Positions 33,619 through 38,869 of a stretch of 38,869 bases of DNA are shown one piece after another. The first letter of the stretch is position 1. Each line of letters starts with the position of its first letter. The notes beneath the pieces are model-generated. The model saw only the letters and a list, made by a program, of their open reading frames with translations, ran no database searches and had not been told where the DNA came from. Both the position numbers and the translations under genes were made by a program. Origin of the DNA: GCA-002697625 sp002697625 (lineage in GTDB: Bacteria > Bacteroidota > Bacteroidia > Flavobacteriales > BACL11); contig CAXFOB010000008.1 of assembly GCA_964004625.1 (NCBI GenBank), positions 1 through 38,869 of the forward strand. Reading direction: 5' to 3'.

Positions 33619-34572
33619 ATGAAAGTAACAGAACATATTAAACAATCCGAAAACACATTATTCTCATTTGAGATCTTACCACCTTTAAAAGGTAAGAGTA
33701 TTGATTCTATTTATAATTCATTAGATCCTATTATGGAATTTAACCCTGCTTTTATTGATGTAACTTATCATAGGGAAGAATATGTGTATAAGAAAAGGAA
33801 AGATGGGCTTTTAGAAAGAATATCAGTACGAAAAAGGCCAGGAACAGTAGGAATTTGTGCGGCAATAATGAACAAGTATCAGGTAGATACCGTGCCGCAT
33901 ATAATTTGTGGAGGATTTAATAAAGAAGAAACCGAAAACGCTTTGATAGATTTAGATTTTTTAGGAATTGACAATGTTTTAGTATTAAGAGGGGATCCTA
34001 TAAAATCCGAAACTTATTTTTCTGCAGAAGAAGGAGGTCATAGTTATGCTTCAGAATTGTTAAGTCAGGTAGATAATATGAATAAAGGGATTTATTTAGA
34101 TGAAGATTTAAAAAGTTCTGTACCTACTAATTTTTGTATTGGAGTCGCGGGTTATCCAGAAAAGCATTTTGAGGCAGCAAATATGAGGTCAGATATTCAT
34201 TTTTTAAAGAAAAAACTAGAGGCAGGAGCAGATTATATAGTTACTCAAATGTTTTTTGATAATCAGAAGTATTTTGATTTTGTGAAGTTGTGCAGAAAAC
34301 ACGATATCAACATTCCTATTATTCCTGGATTAAAACCTATTTCTACTCAAAAACAACTTTCATTATTACCACAAAGATTTCATTTAAATCTTCCTAACGA
34401 ATTAGTAGATGAGGTTTTAAAATGTAAAAACAATGATGATGTTCGTCAGGTTGGCGTTGAATGGGCTACACAACAAACAAAGGAGTTGTTAGATTTTGGA
34501 GTTCCGTGCATACATTATTATACTATGGGTAAATCAGAGAATGTACAAAAAATAGTTGGGTCTTTTCTGTAA
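33619..34572 (+). CDS. metF: Methylenetetrahydrofolate reductase
   Basis: 317 residues from the ATG at 33619, 4 bases after the metH stop. A longer frame back to 33553 runs inside metH and is not preferred, because the conserved domain starts at FSFEILPPLKG. The FAD TIM-barrel enzyme reduces methylene-THF to methyl-THF. Motifs seen are the N-terminal SFEILPP (catalytic Glu), NVLVLRGDP, GVAGYPEKH and GADYIVTQMFFDN. Co-transcription with metH behind the SAM-I riboswitch makes an operon for methyl transfer to homocysteine. Confidence 0.96.
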   Translation: MKVTEHIKQSENTLFSFEILPPLKGKSIDSIYNSLDPIMEFNPAFIDVTYHREEYVYKKRKDGLLERISVRKRPGTVGICAAIMNKYQVDTVPHIICGGFNKEETENALIDLDFLGIDNVLVLRGDPIKSETYFSAEEGGHSYASELLSQVDNMNKGIYLDEDLKSSVPTNFCIGVAGYPEKHFEAANMRSDIHFLKKKLEAGADYIVTQMFFDNQKYFDFVKLCRKHDINIPIIPGLKPISTQKQLSLLPQRFHLNLPNELVDEVLKCKNNDDVRQVGVEWATQQTKELLDFGVPCIHYYTMGKSENVQKIVGSFL

Positions 34573-34610
34573 TAGTTTTTTTAACAATCTTAATTAAAGT
34601 AATTTTTACG

Positions 34611-34618
34611 TAAGTTTG
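34611..34618 (+). promoter_or_regulatory. -7 promoter box for the secreted thioredoxin-like gene
   Basis: TAAGTTTG fits TAnnTTTG and lies 19 bases before the ATG at 34637. Confidence 0.6.
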
Positions 34619-34636
34619 CTTTAAAATAAAAAGCTG

Positions 34637-35383
34637 ATGAAAAACATAATTTTAACCACATTAATATTAATGTTTGTTGCAATTTTATCTGTTGCGCAAA
34701 CAGCAATAGATTTTACTGTAGACGATTGTAATGGTACATCTTATAATTTGTATTCGGAGTTGGATGCAGGAAATGTAATTGTATTATGCTGGGTCATGCC
34801 TTGTGGACCATGTGCTACAGGAGCTGGTTATGCTCAGGATGCTGCTCAATCTTTTGCTGGTTCTCATCCAGGAATAGTAAAATTCTATTTGGCGGATGAT
34901 TTTGCCAACTCGGATTGTTCTTATTTAAATGGTTGGGCTGGAAATTACCAACTTTTTCCTGAGGCTTCTTTTTCAAATTCTTTGATTAGTATGAATGATT
35001 ATGGAGGTCCTGGAATGCCAAAAGTGGTAGTTATTGGTCCAGATAAGCAAGTGTATTATAATGTAAATAATAATCAAATAACAGAAGCTGGGGTCGTAGA
35101 TGGTATTAATCAAGCTCTATCTGGAACAGTTTCCATCTCAGATAATCCTATAGACAATATTAGTTTCAATTACTTATACACCTATAATAAAATAGAATTA
35201 AAACATTCAATATCTACTCCAATTTCTATTAATATATTTAATAATATAGGGGAGTTAGTAAAAACAGATCATATTGAAGACTTAAATTCTATTACAATTG
35301 ATGTAAAAGATTTAAATAAGGGTTTATATATATTAAAAATAAATTCTGGTAAAAAGAGATCTACATTCCGATTTATAAGATAG
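34637..35383 (+). CDS. Secreted thioredoxin-fold protein with T9SS type A sorting tail
   Basis: 248 residues. A signal peptide (about 1-21, ending SVAQ) leads to a thioredoxin-like domain (about 22-150). Its redox motif is MPCGPC (Cys56 and Cys59), with Pro rather than Trp before the first Cys. The cis-Pro segment GMPKVVVIGPDKQVYY is present. The last 80 residues have T9SS type A features: a SISTPISINIFNNIGELVKT strand pair, then LNKGLYILKINSG and a basic end. It should be exported by T9SS, so the dithiol acts outside the cell or on the surface. The substrate is unknown. It has its own promoter and is separated from rsgA by a terminator. Confidence 0.85.
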   Translation: MKNIILTTLILMFVAILSVAQTAIDFTVDDCNGTSYNLYSELDAGNVIVLCWVMPCGPCATGAGYAQDAAQSFAGSHPGIVKFYLADDFANSDCSYLNGWAGNYQLFPEASFSNSLISMNDYGGPGMPKVVVIGPDKQVYYNVNNNQITEAGVVDGINQALSGTVSISDNPIDNISFNYLYTYNKIELKHSISTPISINIFNNIGELVKTDHIEDLNSITIDVKDLNKGLYILKINSGKKRSTFRFIR

Positions 35384-35460
35384 TATGAGAATTACACTTT
35401 CTTGTATTGTTATTTTAGTTTTATAAAACTTACACAAAAATTATGGGAAATATTAAGAGA

Positions 35461-35486
35461 AAAAAGTCGGGGTAGCTCCGCTTTTT
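35461..35486. terminator. Rho-independent terminator before rsgA
   Basis: AAAAAG, a one-base bulge, CGGGG, loop TAG, CTCCG and CTTTTT form a stem of about 11 pairs with A and T runs on the two sides. It can end the transcript of the thioredoxin-like gene (stop at 35383). It lies in an otherwise empty gap. Confidence 0.8.
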
Positions 35487-35533
35487 GCACCACTAATCAA
35501 TATACTAATACAAACATAAGAAAATTCTTATTG

Positions 35534-35541
35534 TATATTTG
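35534..35541 (+). promoter_or_regulatory. -7 promoter box for rsgA-dtd
   Basis: TATATTTG fits TAnnTTTG. The G is 6 bases before the A of the rsgA ATG, predicting a leaderless or almost leaderless mRNA. Confidence 0.55.
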
Positions 35542-35546
35542 CAGTA

Positions 35547-36473
35547 ATGAATGGAGTAGTAACAAAATCAACAGGGAGTTGGTATCAAGTAAAATCCGAA
35601 TCCGGACAAATGCTAGAATGCCGATTAAAAGGAAAATTCCGAACACAAGGAATTAAAAGTACCAATCCTGTAGTAGTTGGAGATAAAGTAAAAGTAGAAG
35701 AATCTGATCATACTTTTATGATAGTAGAACTATACGAGCGTAAAAATGCTATTATCAGAAAGTCGGTAAATCTTTCTAAAAAAACTCATGTTATAGCTTC
35801 AAATATAGATCAGGCAATTTTAATGATTACCATTAATAATCCTGTTACTACCACTACTTTTATTGATAGGTTTCTTCTTTCCGCAAATGCATTTGGTGTA
35901 GATGTAATCCTTTTATTCAACAAAACAGATTTGTATTCTGATAAGGAAAAAAAAGAGCATAACGAACTAATATGTATTTATTCTGAAATTGGGTATCGAT
36001 GCATTTCTGTTTCCGCAATAAAAGATGATTTATCTCAAGTGAAGAGTATTATGAAAGGTAAAATAAACTTAATTTCTGGACATTCTGGAGTTGGTAAATC
36101 TACACTTATCAATTCTCTTCAAGCAGGTTTAAACATTAATACCAAGGAAATTTCTGATAGTTATAATCAAGGGCAACATACGACCACTTTTTCCGAATTA
36201 TACGAACTGGATTTTGGAGCATCTATAATCGACACACCAGGAATTAGAGGTTTTGGTTTGGTAGACATAGAAAAAAATGAAATCGCAAATTATTTTCTTG
36301 AGTTCTTGAGATTAAAAGGGGAGTGTAAGTTTCATAATTGTATCCACTTAAACGAACCAAATTGTAAGGTTAAGGATGCAGTTTCACAAAATAAGATTGC
36401 AGAAAGTAGGTACTTTAGTTATTTAAGTATGTTAGAAGAGGAGGAAGAAAATTATAGAACAAACGGATATTAA
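35547..36473 (+). CDS. rsgA: Ribosome small-subunit-dependent GTPase A
   Basis: 308 residues. An OB-fold (about 1-70) is followed by a circularly permuted GTPase domain: G4 FNKTDL (about 131-136) comes before the P-loop GHSGVGKST (about 179-187) and G3 DTPGIRGFG. The C-terminal zinc knuckle has ECKFHNCIHLNEPNC. RsgA is a late assembly/checkpoint factor for the 30S subunit. The start ATG has no Shine-Dalgarno site and lies just after a -7 box. The dtd gene begins on the base after its stop codon. Confidence 0.96.
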   Translation: MNGVVTKSTGSWYQVKSESGQMLECRLKGKFRTQGIKSTNPVVVGDKVKVEESDHTFMIVELYERKNAIIRKSVNLSKKTHVIASNIDQAILMITINNPVTTTTFIDRFLLSANAFGVDVILLFNKTDLYSDKEKKEHNELICIYSEIGYRCISVSAIKDDLSQVKSIMKGKINLISGHSGVGKSTLINSLQAGLNINTKEISDSYNQGQHTTTFSELYELDFGASIIDTPGIRGFGLVDIEKNEIANYFLEFLRLKGECKFHNCIHLNEPNCKVKDAVSQNKIAESRYFSYLSMLEEEEENYRTNGY

Positions 36474-36926
36474 ATGCGAGTAGTTGTACAAAGAGTAAGT
36501 GAGGCTTCGGTTTTGATAAATCAAGAGATTATTGCATCTATAAAAAAAGGTTTCGTAGTTTTAGTTGGTATAGAAAAGAATGATACTAATGAAGATAGTT
36601 TGTGGTTGGCTAATAAAATTTCTCAACTCAGAATCTTCTCAGATAAAGACGAAAAAATGAATCTTTCCATATCTGAAATAGATGGAGAGATTATTATAGT
36701 AAGTCAGTTTACTTTACATGCCAAAACCAAAAAAGGAAACAGACCCTCCTACATACATGCCGCAAAAACGGAACAATCTATTCCATTGTACGAGCAATTT
36801 AAAAAGGATTTGTCACTAGCAATTGGAAAACAAGTTCAATCAGGTGAGTTTGGAGCAGACATGAAAGTTTCCTTAACTAATGATGGTCCCGTAACCATTC
36901 TGATAGACACAAAAAATAAAGAATAA
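36474..36926 (+). CDS. dtd: D-aminoacyl-tRNA deacylase
   Basis: 150 residues, the standard length. The enzyme removes D-amino acids (and Gly from tRNA-Ala) from tRNA. Signatures are the N-terminal MRVVVQRVSEASV, the SQFTLHAKTKKGNRPS segment, and the C-terminal NDGPVTILIDT with the conserved Gly-Pro cross-subunit motif region. It directly abuts rsgA, so it is part of a two-gene operon of translation-quality factors. Confidence 0.97.
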   Translation: MRVVVQRVSEASVLINQEIIASIKKGFVVLVGIEKNDTNEDSLWLANKISQLRIFSDKDEKMNLSISEIDGEIIIVSQFTLHAKTKKGNRPSYIHAAKTEQSIPLYEQFKKDLSLAIGKQVQSGEFGADMKVSLTNDGPVTILIDTKNKE

Positions 36927-36976
36927 AAAAGGAGCTAAACCTCAGTGTTATACTAGAATATCGAATTCCCTAGAAA

Positions 36977-37675
36977 TTATTTTTTCATACCATCAGGAAT
37001 TCCATAGAAATGTATTATTTTAATTTTTTCAGATAGAGACATAGTTCCAGGGTTAATACCCATTTTATCTTGAGGTATCTCTACTCCAATTTCTGTGTAA
37101 TAATCTTCCCAAGTTGGTAAAGTACGATTACTTTCTGGTTGAAGAAAAGTCATGGGTTCTAAATGAAAAACAGAATCTTGGGAAAAAGCTTCATAAATTA
37201 ATTCAGAGCAGTAATATTTATCATTATTTAAAATAAAAACTTCATCATACTCTACACCAATTTGTTTCTTTGCAAATTGAACTGCTGTTGGAATAGTATG
37301 TTTGTATTCATCATCTAATCTGCCTACAATTACCTTCGGATTATTATTGTAATCTGCAGAACGCATCAAAAAACTATCCAGTCGTGTTGTTATTACCCCA
37401 CCAGGAAGAGCTTCCAATATTCTTATCTGTTCAGTTGGTTCGTTTTCAGGTTTCATACTATTAGAACTTCCTGTTTCTACAACTATACCAATATGTGAAA
37501 AGTTCCCATCTTTAAATCCAGGGGTTACTAATTCAATAGCGTCACAAAGTGGTGAAGAGTCTAAATCTTGAAAAAGAATATCACCCAATTCAAGTTGAAA
37601 TTTAGTATTTTCTTTATTAGTATTGTTTTCGCAAGCGATACAAAATAGAATAAATAATATAATCCAATTTTTCAT
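36977..37675 (-). CDS. YiiX/YebB-like cysteine hydrolase lipoprotein
   Basis: 232 residues. A lipoprotein signal ends at FCIAC (Cys15), with Cys at the -3 position rather than Leu. The mature part matches the permuted NlpC/P60 (YaeF/YiiX, C92-type) fold. GDILFQDL opens the domain, His61 is in NFSHIGIVVE, and Cys156 is in KYYCSELIYEAF; these would be the catalytic pair. The family probably cleaves amide or ester links in the envelope, but no substrate is established from this sequence. It is convergent with dtd and follows the ATP synthase operon terminator, with its own -7 box. Confidence 0.8.
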   Translation of the reverse strand: MKNWIILFILFCIACENNTNKENTKFQLELGDILFQDLDSSPLCDAIELVTPGFKDGNFSHIGIVVETGSSNSMKPENEPTEQIRILEALPGGVITTRLDSFLMRSADYNNNPKVIVGRLDDEYKHTIPTAVQFAKKQIGVEYDEVFILNNDKYYCSELIYEAFSQDSVFHLEPMTFLQPESNRTLPTWEDYYTEIGVEIPQDKMGINPGTMSLSEKIKIIHFYGIPDGMKK

Positions 37676-37679
37676 TTTT

Positions 37680-37687
37680 CAAACATA
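37680..37687 (-). promoter_or_regulatory. -7 promoter box for the YiiX-like gene
   Basis: TATGTTTG on the minus strand fits TAnnTTTG. Its G is 5 bases before the A of the ATG at 37675, and its first base touches the T-run of the atp terminator. This predicts a leaderless mRNA. Confidence 0.5.
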
Positions 37688-37717
37688 AAAAAAGAGGACC
37701 TTTATAGTCCTCTTTTT
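37687..37717. terminator. Rho-independent terminator of the atp operon
   Basis: Arms AAAAAGAGGAC and GTCCTCTTTTT around a 7-base loop, followed on the minus strand by a run of seven T. It lies 17 bases after the atpC stop (37734). Confidence 0.9.
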
Positions 37718-37733
37718 AAATTATTTTGTTTTA

Positions 37734-37973
37734 TTAATCTGCTAAAACAATGATTTTATTATTTTGCATTTCAATCACCCCTCCGTTTATTTCAAATCTT
37801 TTACTTTCATTTTTACTATCTGTTACTTCAATAGATCCCTTTGTAAGAGTAGAGATAATAGGAGCATGATTATTTAACACACCAAATTCACCATCTGTTC
37901 CTGGGAATTTAACTGAAGTAACTTCTCCTTCAAATAGTTTTTCTTCTGGCGTAATTATTTCTAATAACATCAT
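37734..37973 (-). CDS. atpC: ATP synthase F1 epsilon subunit (short form)
   Basis: 79 residues. The N-terminal beta-sandwich of the epsilon subunit is complete: EIITPEEKLFEGEVTSVKFPG, DGEFGVLNNHAPIIS, and a strand ending GGVIEMQNNKIIVLAD. The C-terminal helical hairpin found in the 130-140 residue enteric protein is absent. Short epsilon subunits are common in Bacteroidota, so this is not a truncation. In other bacteria the missing helices inhibit ATP hydrolysis. It begins 5 bases after the atpD stop and ends the operon. Confidence 0.95.
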   Translation of the reverse strand: MMLLEIITPEEKLFEGEVTSVKFPGTDGEFGVLNNHAPIISTLTKGSIEVTDSKNESKRFEINGGVIEMQNNKIIVLAD

Positions 37974-37978
37974 TTAAA

Positions 37979-38869
37979 TTATTTAGCTTCCGAAAGCATT
38001 TTTTCTCCTTTTTCAATTGCTTCTTCAATTGAACCAACTAAGTTAAAGGCAGCTTCAGGATATTGATCTACTTTACCATCTAAAATCATGTTGAACCCTT
38101 TAATGGTATCTTGAATATCTACAAGTACACCTTGAAGTCCTGTAAACTGTTCTGCTACATGGAACGGTTGAGATAAGAATCGTTGTACTCTTCTCGCTCT
38201 ATGTACAGCTAATTTATCTTCATCCGATAACTCATCCATACCAAGAATAGCGATAATATCTTGTAGTTCTTTATATCTCTGTAATATTTCTTTTACATCT
38301 TGAGCACATTTATAGTGTTCTTCTCCAACAACATCCTCCGTAAGAATTCTAGAAGTAGAATCTAATGGATCTACTGCAGGATAAATTCCTAACTCAGCAA
38401 TTTTTCTGGACAGTACAGTTGTAGCATCAAGGTGAGCAAATGTAGTTGCCGGAGCAGGGTCGGTTAAATCATCAGCGGGAACATATACTGCTTGTACAGA
38501 GGTAATAGAACCATTTTTAGTAGATGTAATTCTCTCTTGCATTGTACCCATTTCTGTTGCTAATGTAGGTTGGTAACCTACCGCAGAAGGCATTCTTCCT
38601 AAAAGTGCTGACACCTCTGAACCAGCTTGAGTAAAACGGAAAATATTGTCTACAAAGAAAAGTACATCTCTTCCTTTGCCATCTCCTTCACCATCTCTAA
38701 AATATTCTGCAATTGTAAGTCCAGATAAAGCAACTCTTGCTCTTGCTCCAGGAGGTTCGTTCATTTGTCCATAAACTAACGCTGCTTTAGATCCAGGTCC
38801 TTCAGGCTTAATTACACCTGACTCCATCATTTCATGATAAAGGTCATTTCCTTCCCTTGTTCGTTCACC
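37979..38869 (-). CDS. atpD: ATP synthase F1 beta subunit (partial, N-terminus outside window)
   Basis: The reading frame is open to the window edge, giving 297 residues including 13 before the first internal Met. The first visible residues are GERTREGNDLYHEM, which hold the catalytic Glu region of the beta subunit. The nucleotide-site helices FVDNIFRFTQAGSEVS and LGRMPSAVGYQPTL, and the DELSDED loop (the DELSEED equivalent that touches gamma), follow. The P-loop lies upstream of the window. It is cytoplasmic F1 and precedes atpC. Confidence 0.97.
   Translation of the reverse strand, partial: GERTREGNDLYHEMMESGVIKPEGPGSKAALVYGQMNEPPGARARVALSGLTIAEYFRDGEGDGKGRDVLFFVDNIFRFTQAGSEVSALLGRMPSAVGYQPTLATEMGTMQERITSTKNGSITSVQAVYVPADDLTDPAPATTFAHLDATTVLSRKIAELGIYPAVDPLDSTSRILTEDVVGEEHYKCAQDVKEILQRYKELQDIIAILGMDELSDEDKLAVHRARRVQRFLSQPFHVAEQFTGLQGVLVDIQDTIKGFNMILDGKVDQYPEAAFNLVGSIEEAIEKGEKMLSEAK

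Noticed and set aside
35402..35656. Plus-strand 84-residue open frame upstream of and overlapping rsgA
   Set aside because: It runs through a terminator hairpin and the rsgA promoter, then out of frame into rsgA. It has no recognisable domain, and the rsgA frame is clearly coding.
36927..36976. Hairpin between convergent dtd and the YiiX-like gene (CTAG repeats)
   Set aside because: The CTAG pairing is four bases with a long loop and no clear T-run, so no terminator is called.
1..38869. CRISPR arrays, insertion sequences, prophage or toxin-antitoxin systems
   Set aside because: I read both strands for spaced repeats, transposase-like frames and paired small genes and found none. The gene content is core metabolism, envelope and secretion.

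Overview
The window is AT-rich chromosomal DNA from a member of the Bacteroidota, most likely a marine member of the order Flavobacteriales. The evidence is: type IX secretion (T9SS) and gliding genes (porU, porV, porP/sprF, gldJ), cargo proteins with T9SS type A sorting tails, an NhaD sodium/proton antiporter, a branched-chain-type amino-acid dehydrogenase, and promoter boxes of the Bacteroidota form TAnnTTTG with almost no Shine-Dalgarno sequences. It looks like core genome. I see no insertion sequence, prophage, CRISPR array or integrase.

Layout. Bases 33-110: tRNA-Val(TAC), minus strand. Bases 172-6904: a tight minus-strand run, Glu/Leu/Phe/Val dehydrogenase -> MscS channel -> NhaD -> ExbB -> ExbD -> TonB-like protein -> FolC. 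Then come divergent anmK (minus) and an acyl-CoA dehydrogenase (plus), the latter followed closely by a polysaccharide-export pair (SLBB outer-membrane protein and Wzz-like protein). Bases 12742-21915 hold the envelope/secretion block: murF, gldJ and porP on the minus strand, diverging from porU and porV on the plus strand, with ispF overlapping porV. Bases 22391-28320 are minus-strand genes: a DUF4442 protein, a 2-Cys peroxiredoxin, a small P-loop ATPase, a methyltransferase and a large secreted Asp-box/PKD protein. Bases 28366-34572 form a methionine/SAM module: metK (minus) diverging from metH-metF (plus). Then follow a secreted thioredoxin-fold protein, rsgA-dtd, a lipoprotein cysteine amidase, and the 3' end of the ATP synthase operon (atpC, partial atpD).

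How the genes work together. PorU, PorV, PorP and GldJ belong to one secretion/gliding machine. The two proteins ending in T9SS sorting tails are probable cargo. The SLBB/Wzz pair could serve the surface polysaccharide to which cargo is anchored, which is inference. MetF supplies methyl-THF to MetH, which makes methionine for MetK.

The most interesting region is 29626-29993 between metK and metH. It carries a recognisable SAM-I riboswitch facing metH and, on the other strand, a SAM-II-like aptamer facing metK. A strong complementary segment downstream of the second could compete with its fold. Both lie immediately after divergent TAnnTTTG-type promoters. A second pattern is recurrent: in several genes (porU, rsgA, the DUF4442 gene, the YiiX-like gene, perhaps murF) the -7 box ends only 5-6 bases before the start codon, which predicts leaderless or nearly leaderless mRNAs.
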